Source: Bacteroidota bacterium (lineage in GTDB: Bacteria > Bacteroidota > Ignavibacteria > Ignavibacteriales > Melioribacteraceae). From it: a stretch of DNA of 64,000 nt. Below are positions 56,538 through 63,567 of this stretch, piece by piece. Position 1 is the first letter of the stretch; each line of letters begins with the position of its first letter. The stretch is from NCBI GenBank assembly GCA_018829205.1, contig JAHJUE010000029.1, positions 62,001-126,000 on the forward strand. The letters are read 5' to 3'. The notes beneath the pieces are model-generated. The model saw only the letters and a program-made list of their open reading frames with translations. It ran no database searches and was not told the DNA's origin. Made by a program: the position numbers and the translations under genes.

Positions 56538-57269
56538 CTAATCAACACTTATTTTTTCTTTTTTGAAAAAATAAGTGTGTTTTGTGCTGTCAAAAGGAAT
56601 AATTATTTTTAAGTATTCCGCATCACGAGACGCGGGAATAAATACGAGTCCGCCTATATCGTCCTGAGAATTAAGCTGAATTTTTGGAAGTACATCATAT
56701 TCCCACATACTTTTCTGAGATTTTAAATAATCAACATCCGCAGAATAATCAATTTCTTCTATTACCTGTTTTTCGGCGAAAATTGCGGCGTTTTCAAAAA
56801 CTTCAGCAACATCATTTTTGTTATTGTTTGATAAATCCACGGCGGTATTAATAAGCGCGAAAATAAAATTAAATCCTGTTGAAATCGCATGCTCAGTTTT
56901 ACGGTTATTAATATTTTCTTCCAGTTCTCCAATCATTAAGGCCGGATCTATAGCATAAAAAGTATTTTTTTTAGGAATTAGTTTTTTGTTTTCATCGAAA
57001 GCGATCATTTTAATTTCGGCTGGGTCAATATTAATTTTTTCATCGGACTTGTTAAAAACAAACAGGTAAAAAATGTATTTTTCGTTGAATTCATCAACGA
57101 ATTCAATATTTGAATACACCAATTCATCTTCTAGGAAAGCTATTTCTGTTCCATCCTCAGTATCTGTTTTTTCCTTATCCGGCGCTAAAGTAAATAATTC
57201 GGAACTTGAACAGCCTGCTGAAAGGAGAATCGGAAATAAAATAATTATAAATTTTAAAAATAAACGCAT
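56538..57269 (-). CDS. Lipoprotein of unknown function
   Basis: The 243-residue protein has a lipoprotein signal with Cys20 in LLSAGCSSS. The body starts with two beta strands (VYSNIEFVDEF, KYIFYLFVFNKSDEKINIDP), which suggest an immunoglobulin-like fold. A helical middle and a strand-rich end (EYLKIIIPFDSTKHTYFF) follow. I recognise no family. A perfect 14-bp hairpin (56545-56578) lies within its last codons and may terminate the convergent chemoreceptor transcript. Confidence 0.7.
   Translation of the reverse strand: MRLFLKFIIILFPILLSAGCSSSELFTLAPDKEKTDTEDGTEIAFLEDELVYSNIEFVDEFNEKYIFYLFVFNKSDEKINIDPAEIKMIAFDENKKLIPKKNTFYAIDPALMIGELEENINNRKTEHAISTGFNFIFALINTAVDLSNNNKNDVAEVFENAAIFAEKQVIEEIDYSADVDYLKSQKSMWEYDVLPKIQLNSQDDIGGLVFIPASRDAEYLKIIIPFDSTKHTYFFKKEKISVD
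56545..56578 (+). terminator. Hairpin in the overlap of convergent gene ends
   Basis: ACACTTATTTTTTC and GAAAAAATAAGTGT form a perfect 14-bp stem with a six-T loop, 20 bp after the chemoreceptor stop. It is made of coding sequence of the convergent lipoprotein gene. Confidence 0.6.
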
Positions 57270-57454
57270 TGTTCTCTCATTATTTATTAAACTATCAGGA
57301 ATATCATCAAAAAAAATGCCGATTTAAATCGACGAAAATATAATTCATTCAAACAATCAAATTAAATTTGTGTTCTAAAAAACAAATAGATGTATTTATT
57401 TTTATACAGGAAAGAAAATCATCAATTGAAATGTTATATTAGGAAATCAATTTT

Positions 57455-57510
57455 GCCCCCGTAGCTCAGTGGATACCCGCCTGCCGGCGAGGCAGGGAGC
57501 AGTGGTTTCC
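57455..57510 (+). pseudogene. Truncated tRNA-Arg(CCG) copy split by a palindromic insert
   Basis: Bases 57455-57475 and 57497-57510 match positions 1-21 and 22-35 of the intact tRNA at 57803, without a mismatch. Between them lies a 21-nt GC-rich insert (57476-57496) containing the CTGCCGGC hairpin, placed at the end of the D loop. The copy stops inside the anticodon, after TTCC. It cannot fold as a tRNA. Confidence 0.85.
57476..57496. repeat. 21-nt CTGCCGGC-type insert inside the broken tRNA
   Basis: The core CCTGCCGGCGAGGCAGG is a hairpin. It interrupts the tRNA copy with no loss of tRNA bases. A relative is at 4387-4402. The insertion ends may shift by one or two bases because of shared G residues. 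Confidence 0.7.
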
Positions 57511-57563
57511 AGACATTGTTCAAGTGGCTAAATGTGCAAATTAGTGAGAGAAAATATTTTTGC

Positions 57564-57812
57564 ATGACACATTTTGTATACATTTTATATAGTAAAAAAT
57601 ATAATAAATATTATACAGGAACTTCAAAAGAATTAGAAAGAAGACTCAAAGAACATAATTCCGGAAAAACTAAATCAACAAAACCTTATAAACCTTGGGA
57701 AATTATTTATATTGAAGAATATAATTCTGAAGCGGAAGCTTATAAAAGAGAAAAATATTTAAAAAGTGGAAGCGGACGTGAGTTCATAAAAGGTTTAATT
57801 TTGCCCCCGTAG
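57564..57812 (+). CDS. Small GIY-YIG nuclease between tRNA copies
   Basis: The 82-residue product is a minimal GIY-YIG domain: VYILYSKKYNKYYTGTSKEL with the paired Tyr motif (YIL and YYTG in place of GIY-YIG), then RRLKEHNSGK with the catalytic Arg, and the conserved Glu in EAEAYKREKYLKSGSGREF. I choose ATG 57564; the frame is open from a TTG at 57516, but family members start with short leaders. Its last codons and its TAG stop lie in the tRNA-Arg gene, so gene and tRNA overlap by 10 bp. It is flanked by direct repeats of the tRNA 5' half. Confidence 0.85.
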   Translation: MTHFVYILYSKKYNKYYTGTSKELERRLKEHNSGKTKSTKPYKPWEIIYIEEYNSEAEAYKREKYLKSGSGREFIKGLILPP

Positions 57813-57874
57813 CTCAGTGGATAGAGCAGTGGTTTCCGAAGCCATGTGCGCAGGTTCAATTCCCGCCGGGGGTA
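57803..57874 (+). tRNA. tRNA-Arg (CCG)
   Basis: The full cloverleaf can be drawn: acceptor GCCCCCG with CGGGGGT, D stem GCTC/GAGC, anticodon stem GTGGT/GCCAT around TTCCGAA (anticodon CCG), and T stem GCAGG/CCCGC with loop TTCAATT. CCA is not encoded. There is a G:U pair at the acceptor end and one A:C mismatch in the T stem. The 5' end overlaps the GIY-YIG stop codon. Terminator-like hairpin follows at 57891. Confidence 0.88.
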
Positions 57875-57890
57875 CAAGTTTTATTTATAT

Positions 57891-57910
57891 AAGGGCTTTT
57901 CTAAGCCCTT
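57891..57910. terminator. Hairpin after tRNA-Arg
   Basis: AAGGGCTT and AAGCCCTT pair perfectly around TTCT, 16 bp after the tRNA and 12 bp before the stop of the convergent acidic-protein gene. It probably ends both transcripts. Confidence 0.75.
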
Positions 57911-57922
57911 TAAAAGCATAAA

Positions 57923-58426
57923 TTAAAACCCGTCATCCACAAAATATTCGTCATCATCTTCAAAGATATCGTCAGTATTTAAGTCAATATCTTTTATATT
58001 ATCGTCAAAGCCGTCCACTTCATCATTGTCTTTTTCTGCAGCGGCTTCGCTGATATAATAACTTTCACCCTCATAATAATTTGTTGTGTGGGAACTTGAA
58101 TCAAGTTTATCCAATACCAGGTTTAATATTTCTTCCTTTAAGTCAAGTTTAACCTTATCCGCATTCAGTTCGCTTCTTTCGGCAAAGTTTTCCGATGCGG
58201 CTTCGGATTGCTCCCATAAATCAAATAATTTTTCGTCATTTAATTTATCTAAATGAATGGTAATTTGTTCTTTTGCGGAATTAAGAAGTTGTTCATCCCA
58301 AACTCCTTCTTCTTCGGCCTGTTCGGATATTAATTGCCAGTAAGTTTTTTTTGATTTTCCGGGAGCCTGTAATTTTTTGAAAATTTTTTCAATTTCTCCC
58401 GCGGTTTTTGTTAATGATGCTGCCAC
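57923..58426 (-). CDS. Acidic-tailed protein of unknown function
   Basis: The 167-residue soluble protein has a helical N-terminal two thirds (LTKTAGEIEKIFKKLQ, YWQLISEQAEEEGVWDEQ, EEILNLVLDKLDS) and a very acidic, probably disordered tail (from about 130, DDNIKDIDLNTDDIFEDDDEYF). There is no signal or membrane segment. Such tails are found in binding partners of basic proteins or nucleic-acid-binding factors, but I recognise no family. The upstream 361 bp are AT-rich and gene-free. Confidence 0.75.
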   Translation of the reverse strand: MAASLTKTAGEIEKIFKKLQAPGKSKKTYWQLISEQAEEEGVWDEQLLNSAKEQITIHLDKLNDEKLFDLWEQSEAASENFAERSELNADKVKLDLKEEILNLVLDKLDSSSHTTNYYEGESYYISEAAAEKDNDEVDGFDDNIKDIDLNTDDIFEDDDEYFVDDGF

Positions 58427-58787
58427 TTTCTTCCTCTAAAAAAATATTATTTACAAACAGAAAAAAATAGTAAAATGGTTTTAAAAGCAACAATAATTTT
58501 TATTAAAAATTTTTTTAAAATTTGATTGTTACAATTAATGATATTATAATAATCGAAATTTATTCTTATTTATTAAATTCTAATTTCCGTAAATATTTTT
58601 CTCTTCTTTTATCCATAATCTAATAAAATGACTTACAAATATTTATTAATACAGATATCGGACAATCGCTCCCGTTAATAAATTTATATTCTTAAGAAGC
58701 AATTAACAGGTTAAAGAATATTATTAAATATTATTACAACCTTTTGTATGCCTCCTTAGTCTAACACATTGAACATATAAAATAAAT
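58427..58787. other. 361-bp AT-rich gap between divergent genes
   Basis: This region separates the acidic-protein gene from the sigma-factor operon and must hold both promoters. It is very AT-rich with many A and T runs. I see no tRNA, repeat family or strong inverted repeat. The sigma gene ATG has no purine-rich ribosome-binding site, only an A-rich leader, as is common in Bacteroidota. Confidence 0.5.
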
Positions 58788-59366
58788 ATGCAAGACGATA
58801 ATACACTAATTCAAAAAGCAAGGTCGGGCGACACGGGAGCCTTTGAGCAGCTGTTATACAGGTATGACAGGCATGTTTTAAACATCGCATATTCATTTAG
58901 AAATAGTGAGGATGACGCTAAGGATATTTATCAGGAAGTTTTTATAAGAGTCTTCAGAGGATTAAAAAACTTTCAATTCAGAAGCGAGTTTTCGACATGG
59001 CTTTATAGAATTACAACAAACGTATGTATTTCGTATAAAAGGAAAGAAAACCGTCATAATTTAGATTCATTGGATGAATCTGTTTTTGAAGACGAAGGAG
59101 CTTCGGTAAAACTCTCGGATTTAATTGAGGGGGACAGCTCTGCCGATAATTTGGCAATCAGTTCTGATTATTCAAAATATATAAACAGCGCAATAGAAAC
59201 GCTTCCGGCTCAGCAGAAAATGGCGTTCACGTTAAAATATTATCAAGGTTATAAAGTAAAAGAAATTGCGGATATGATGCAGTGCGCCGAAGGCACAATA
59301 AAAAGATATTTGTTTAACGCAGTAAATAAATTGCGGGAAGAATTAAAAGGAATAATTAATAATTAA
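58788..59366 (+). CDS. RNA polymerase ECF-type sigma factor
   Basis: The 192-residue protein has sigma region 2 (about 20-90, LLYRYDRHVLNIAYSFRNSEDDAKDIYQEVFIRVFRG style with DIYQEVFIRVF) and region 4 (about 130-188, LPAQQKMAFTLKYYQGYKVKEIADMM then GTIKRYLFNAVNKLR), and lacks regions 1.1 and 3. It should direct RNA polymerase to a small regulon. The anti-sigma-like gene follows 4 bp after the stop, then two DUF4097 genes, so the target is probably the cell envelope or this operon itself. Confidence 0.93.
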   Translation: MQDDNTLIQKARSGDTGAFEQLLYRYDRHVLNIAYSFRNSEDDAKDIYQEVFIRVFRGLKNFQFRSEFSTWLYRITTNVCISYKRKENRHNLDSLDESVFEDEGASVKLSDLIEGDSSADNLAISSDYSKYINSAIETLPAQQKMAFTLKYYQGYKVKEIADMMQCAEGTIKRYLFNAVNKLREELKGIINN

Positions 59367-59370
59367 GTAA

Positions 59371-60351
59371 ATGAGCTTTAGAATGAACGAAAAGAAATAT
59401 AATGAATTAATGCAGATATATTTTTTAAATGAAATTACCGAAAAAGAAAAAATTGAACTTGAAAATTATCTGCTCGAAAATAATTGGGCTAAAAAACAAT
59501 TTGAAGAAATGAAAAAACTTCAAAGGACTCTCTCGGAAAATCGTCCCGCGCCACTAAGTGATAAAGTTCTTGATGAATCAAGGCAATTGTTATTAAGAAA
59601 ATTAAAAGAAGAAGTATCAAAGAAAAGCCGGATAGTTCAAATGGCGGACTCATTAATTAACTTCTTTTCCTTGAATTATAAATATGCCGTAAGCGGTGCT
59701 TCAATGATGGCAATAGGTTTTTTAATCGGGTATTTATTTTTTGCGCCTGGTAATTTGCAAACCCCTTTAAAACTCAAAAACCAAAATCAATTTGATCTTG
59801 ATAAAATTAGAGAAGGCGGAGTAGATATATCAAACATTCGTTTTAATGATCAATTCGGCGAAAGCGGAAAAATAGAATTCAGCTTTAACGCCGTAAAACC
59901 GGTTACTTATGAAGGGAATTTAAAAGATGAACTTACATTAAAACTTTTAGCAATGGCTCTTGTTTCATCTGAAAATCCGGGTGTACGATTAAGGTCATTA
60001 AATACAATCGCTTCGCAGACTATTAAAAACATAAAGCCCGATATTAAAGTTAAAAGCTCGATGATTACCGCGGTAAAGACAGATCCTAATGCCGCCGTAA
60101 GAAAAGAAGCTTTAAATGTATTAATGAAATATCCTTACGACGATCAAATAAGAGACGCGTTTCTATTTGTTCTTCAAAAGGACAAAAACTCGGGTATGCG
60201 GGTATCTGCAATAAACGCGCTGGCGGATTTAAAACAACAGGGCAATTCAATTGATGATGAAATTAAAAATGTACTTAACAAACAGGCGGAAACGGCTGAA
60301 GATAATTTTATAAGATTGCGCGCCGCTTCCCTGCTTCAGGAGGTTAGATAA
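59371..60351 (+). CDS. Membrane anti-sigma-like protein with HEAT-repeat C-terminus
   Basis: Residues 1-55 form an anti-sigma-type helical domain (YNELMQIYFLNEITEKEKIELENYL then NNWAKKQFEEM) without the zinc-binding His/Cys motif. One membrane helix (about 104-126) follows. The exported C-terminal part (about 190-326) reads as HEAT repeats (NPGVRLRSLNTIAS, AAVRKEALNVLMKY, SGMRVSAINALADL, FIRLRAASLL). It should hold the ECF sigma factor at the membrane and use the HEAT part to sense or bind something outside. It lies 4 bp after the sigma gene and 1 bp before the first DUF4097 gene. Confidence 0.85.
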   Translation: MSFRMNEKKYNELMQIYFLNEITEKEKIELENYLLENNWAKKQFEEMKKLQRTLSENRPAPLSDKVLDESRQLLLRKLKEEVSKKSRIVQMADSLINFFSLNYKYAVSGASMMAIGFLIGYLFFAPGNLQTPLKLKNQNQFDLDKIREGGVDISNIRFNDQFGESGKIEFSFNAVKPVTYEGNLKDELTLKLLAMALVSSENPGVRLRSLNTIASQTIKNIKPDIKVKSSMITAVKTDPNAAVRKEALNVLMKYPYDDQIRDAFLFVLQKDKNSGMRVSAINALADLKQQGNSIDDEIKNVLNKQAETAEDNFIRLRAASLLQEVR

Positions 60352-60352
60352 G

Positions 60353-61504
60353 ATGAAAACGGAAAAAATAATTTTAATGATATTTTTATTGTCCGCTTTT
60401 ACTTTTTTAGGTGCCCAGGACAAAATCAAAAAAACTCATTCATTCCAGGTTTCTAAAGACGGCGAGTTGGAACTTTACGCCAATCCGGGTGAAATTACCG
60501 TGGATACATGGGATAAAAATGAAGTCGTTGTTAAATTAAGGGGCGATGAAGAAGATTATGATTTACGTAATGTAAAAATTGAACAGAGGAATAATAAAGT
60601 AATTGTAAAATATGATTCGCATTGGGGATGGTCAGAAGGAATCGACTTGGTAATAACTCTTCCTAAAAATTTCAACGCTTCAATAAATACAACCGGGGGC
60701 GATGTACAATTCAGAAACGATATTAACGGTAAAATAACTATAAGTACTTCGGCTGGAGATATTTCAATGGCAAACGTATCGGGTGATCTTTCGCTTAATA
60801 CTCAAGGCGGGGATATTCGGCTTAGAGATGTAAACGGAAATATTGATGTTAATACACAAGGCGGTGAAATTCGAATTGGGAAAATCAACGGCAAGTCAGC
60901 TCGCATAAACACAATGGGAGGAGATATTGATATTTCAAGCATCGGTTCCGATGCAAAAGTAAAAACTTACGGCGGTGAAATACGTATCGGAGATGTTGAC
61001 GGGAATGCGGAAGTAATAACATTCGGCGGCGATATTGAGCTGGGTAATGTAGGAGGAAGCGTGAATATGGAGACCTATGGCGGAAATCTTTCTCTTAAAA
61101 GCGCCAAAGGCGATGTTGAAGCTAGCACTTATGCCGGAGATATAAATCTTAGAAATATTAAAGGCAGCATTAAAGCAAAAACTAATGCAGGGAATATAAC
61201 GGCAGAATTATTTCCAACTGGAAAAAATAGAAGCGTATTAAAAACTTCAAACGGAGAAGTTACGCTTTACCTGCCGGAAAACGCTAAAGCAGATATTGAA
61301 GCTGCAATTAGAGTCCGCGGATGGTGGAAACAAATGAAGGATGATTTTCAAATCAAATCAGATTTTCCGGGCAGTACCAATAAATTTAATGAAGATGAAA
61401 AAGAAATATCCGCTCATTATTCAATTAACGGAGGCGGCGAAAAAATTACAATATCTACTTTTAATTCAAGTATAAAAATTAAAAAAATAAGAAGCGGAAA
61501 TTAA
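60353..61504 (+). CDS. Exported DUF4097 beta-solenoid protein A
   Basis: After a signal peptide (1-20, TFLGAQ) the protein is built of about ten short repeats of the form T-x-G-G-[DE]-I, for example NTTGGDVQF, NTQGGDIRL, NTQGGEIRI, NTMGGDIDI, KTYGGEIRI and METYGGNLS. They should stack as a right-handed beta-solenoid (DUF4097 family). It probably has an envelope or surface role, but no biochemistry is known. It shares an operon with the sigma and anti-sigma genes and with paralogue B 10 bp downstream. Confidence 0.88.
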   Translation: MKTEKIILMIFLLSAFTFLGAQDKIKKTHSFQVSKDGELELYANPGEITVDTWDKNEVVVKLRGDEEDYDLRNVKIEQRNNKVIVKYDSHWGWSEGIDLVITLPKNFNASINTTGGDVQFRNDINGKITISTSAGDISMANVSGDLSLNTQGGDIRLRDVNGNIDVNTQGGEIRIGKINGKSARINTMGGDIDISSIGSDAKVKTYGGEIRIGDVDGNAEVITFGGDIELGNVGGSVNMETYGGNLSLKSAKGDVEASTYAGDINLRNIKGSIKAKTNAGNITAELFPTGKNRSVLKTSNGEVTLYLPENAKADIEAAIRVRGWWKQMKDDFQIKSDFPGSTNKFNEDEKEISAHYSINGGGEKITISTFNSSIKIKKIRSGN

Positions 61505-61514
61505 GGGGGCGGGG

Positions 61515-62648
61515 ATGAAAATTTTAAAATCATTAAAACTATTTGTTTTATTATTGTTTGTTGTTCCGGTTTATTTATCGGCTCAAAAAACCTTTGAAAA
61601 ACAATTTGATGTTAAGGCAAATGAAAAACTTGTAATTGATCTTGAAACAGGAGCATCAATTAAGGTAGAAGGCTGGAATAAAAATATTGTAAGCGCCGTT
61701 GCAGAAGTCGGCGGTAGAAATAAGGAAGAAGTAGAATTTAATTTTGAAAAAACATCATACGGAGTTGAAATTACTTCCGAGTATCTGTACAGGGACGAAA
61801 ATTATAATTCAAAAATTGAATTAAAAGTTATGGTTCCCAATAAGTTTAATGTTGACTTTAAAACAATGGGAGGAAACGTTGAATTATTGGGTGTTGAAGG
61901 CAAACTCGAAGGAACTACAATGGGCGGCTCAATTGATCTGAAAAACCTTAAGGGATATTTGGATATTAAAACTATGGGAGGAAGTATAGAACTGACCAAT
62001 TCCGAAGTTGACGGAAATGTTGAAACAATGGGCGGTTCAATACTTGTTGAGGATGTAATCGGTGATGTAAACGCAAGTTCAATGGGCGGGAAAGTAATTC
62101 AAAAAAATGTAAAGAGCAGTAAAAAATCGGTAGGCAAAGAGATTGATATAAGCACAATGGGAGGAAGTATTAATATTGATGAAGCGCTTCATGGAGCAAA
62201 TATAAAAACCATGGGGGGCAAAATAAGTGTGAATAAAGTAAAACAATTTCTGAAAGCTGAGACCATGGGAGGAGACATTTATGTAAAAGAAGCGGATGCA
62301 TGGATAAAAGCAAAAACCATGGGAGGCGATGTTGAAGTAAAGTTAAATTGCGATCCAAAAACAGATGACAGAGACGTTGAACTTATTTCAATGCACGGCG
62401 ACGTTACTTTATATGTTCCGTCAAATTTTTCTATGGATTTAGATATTGAAATAAGATATTCTGAAGATGATGAAGACGAAGTGGACATTGTAAGTGATTT
62501 TAATATAAAAGAAGAAGTAACCGAAGACAGTAAAAAAAGTCATTGGAATAAAACAATGATTCTTCACGGCAGCGCAAGTTTAAACGGCGGCAAAAATAAA
62601 GTTGAAATAAAAACAGTAAACGGCAGAGTTTATCTTAAAAAAATATAA
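61515..62648 (+). CDS. Exported DUF4097 beta-solenoid protein B with TMGG repeats
   Basis: The signal peptide (1-23, YLSAQ) is followed by a solenoid with nine [TS]MGG units (KTMGGNV, TTMGGSI, KTMGGSI, ETMGGSI, SSMGGKV, STMGGSI, KTMGGKI, ETMGGDI, KTMGGDV), spaced about 13-28 residues apart. Its C-terminal part is acidic (SEDDEDEVDIV). It resembles protein A in fold and position but has replaced the variable residues before GG with Met nearly throughout. GGGGGCGGGG lies before the ATG. It is the last gene of the sigma operon and is followed by a long inverted repeat. Confidence 0.88.
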   Translation: MKILKSLKLFVLLLFVVPVYLSAQKTFEKQFDVKANEKLVIDLETGASIKVEGWNKNIVSAVAEVGGRNKEEVEFNFEKTSYGVEITSEYLYRDENYNSKIELKVMVPNKFNVDFKTMGGNVELLGVEGKLEGTTMGGSIDLKNLKGYLDIKTMGGSIELTNSEVDGNVETMGGSILVEDVIGDVNASSMGGKVIQKNVKSSKKSVGKEIDISTMGGSINIDEALHGANIKTMGGKISVNKVKQFLKAETMGGDIYVKEADAWIKAKTMGGDVEVKLNCDPKTDDRDVELISMHGDVTLYVPSNFSMDLDIEIRYSEDDEDEVDIVSDFNIKEEVTEDSKKSHWNKTMILHGSASLNGGKNKVEIKTVNGRVYLKKI

Positions 62649-62654
62649 TTCTTA

Positions 62655-62740
62655 CTTTGCGGTGTTTTTCTTTGCGTCCTTTGCGTGAAATAATAATTCA
62701 CGCAGAGTACGCTAAGTTTTAATACGCAAAGATCGCAAAG
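62655..62740. repeat. CGCAAAG-type imperfect palindromic repeat, copy 2
   Basis: CTTTGCG (62655-62661) and CGCAAAG (62734-62740) are outer arms. Inner arms TTTGCGTGAA and TTCACGCAGA flank TAATAA. CTTTGCG or CGCAAAG recurs five times. It shares its unit with the repeat at 52023-52116. Confidence 0.75.
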
Positions 62741-62846
62741 ATATTTTCTCATCATAAATTTTCTCGCACCAATAGTTTAACTTTCCGTGATAGTTTTGCA
62801 ATAATTATAAATTATATTAAATTCGTCTAATTACGGAGTTAAACGA

Positions 62847-63554
62847 ATGAAAAAAGTATTAGTAATTGAAGACGATAAGGATATTTCTGATTTGCTCGAA
62901 ATTCATTTGCTCGATCTCGGCTATCAAGTTTCAAAATTATATAACGGAAGCGCAGGTTTAGCGGCAGCATTAAGCAGTAAATTTGATTTTATTGTCTTGG
63001 ATATTATGCTTCCAGGAAAGGACGGATTTGAAATATGCAAGGAAATTAGAAAACAGGATGAATATACGCCAATACTTATGCTGACTTCAAAATCAGAAGA
63101 GTTTGATAAAGTTCTCGGTTTGGAATTCGGCGCTGATGATTATTTAACTAAACCGTTTGCAATAAGAGAGTTTATCGCGCGCGTAAAAGCTATATTAAGA
63201 AGAGTAGATGCTGGGAAAAAATCCGGCGGCGAAGAAAAAGAAATTAAGTTCGGTGAAATATTAATTGAACCGACATTAAGAAAGGTTACTCTTGCCGGCA
63301 ACAGAATTGAACTTACGCCCAAAGAATTTGAGTTGATCTACTTACTTGCCTCTCACCCGGGAAGAACCTATACAAGAGAACAATTGCTAAATACAATTTG
63401 GGGTTACCAGTTCAACGGATATGAACATACGGTTAATTCACATATAAACAGGCTCCGTAGCAAAATCGAAAAAGAAATATCTAATCCCAAATATATTTTA
63501 ACCACATGGGGAGTCGGATATAGATTTGTCGAAGAAGAAGAATTAAACCAATAA
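62847..63554 (+). CDS. OmpR-family response regulator
   Basis: The 235-residue protein has a receiver domain (1-120) with acidic pocket EDD at 8-10, phospho-acceptor D52 in VLDIMLPG and the switch Lys in DYLTKPF, followed by a winged-helix DNA-binding domain (about 135-230) with ELTPKEFELIYLLASHPGR and HINRLRSKIE. The sensor kinase gene starts 13 bp downstream, so the pair forms a two-component system. ACGGAG precedes the ATG. It is placed after the sigma/DUF4097 operon, beyond a palindromic repeat. Confidence 0.95.
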   Translation: MKKVLVIEDDKDISDLLEIHLLDLGYQVSKLYNGSAGLAAALSSKFDFIVLDIMLPGKDGFEICKEIRKQDEYTPILMLTSKSEEFDKVLGLEFGADDYLTKPFAIREFIARVKAILRRVDAGKKSGGEEKEIKFGEILIEPTLRKVTLAGNRIELTPKEFELIYLLASHPGRTYTREQLLNTIWGYQFNGYEHTVNSHINRLRSKIEKEISNPKYILTTWGVGYRFVEEEELNQ

Positions 63555-63567
63555 GATAGGTTATGAA

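Noticed and set aside
57455-57510. The first tRNA-like stretch as a functional tRNA or split tRNA half
   Set aside because: It lacks the anticodon 3' side, T arm and acceptor 3' strand, and is interrupted in the D loop. No matching 3' half stands alone in the window.
61860-62340. Regular short DNA repeats (ACAATGGGAGG-like) that could suggest a CRISPR or tandem array
   Set aside because: The repeats lie in one open frame and encode the TMGG units of the beta-solenoid; spacing and sequence vary as in protein repeats, and no leader or cas genes are nearby.
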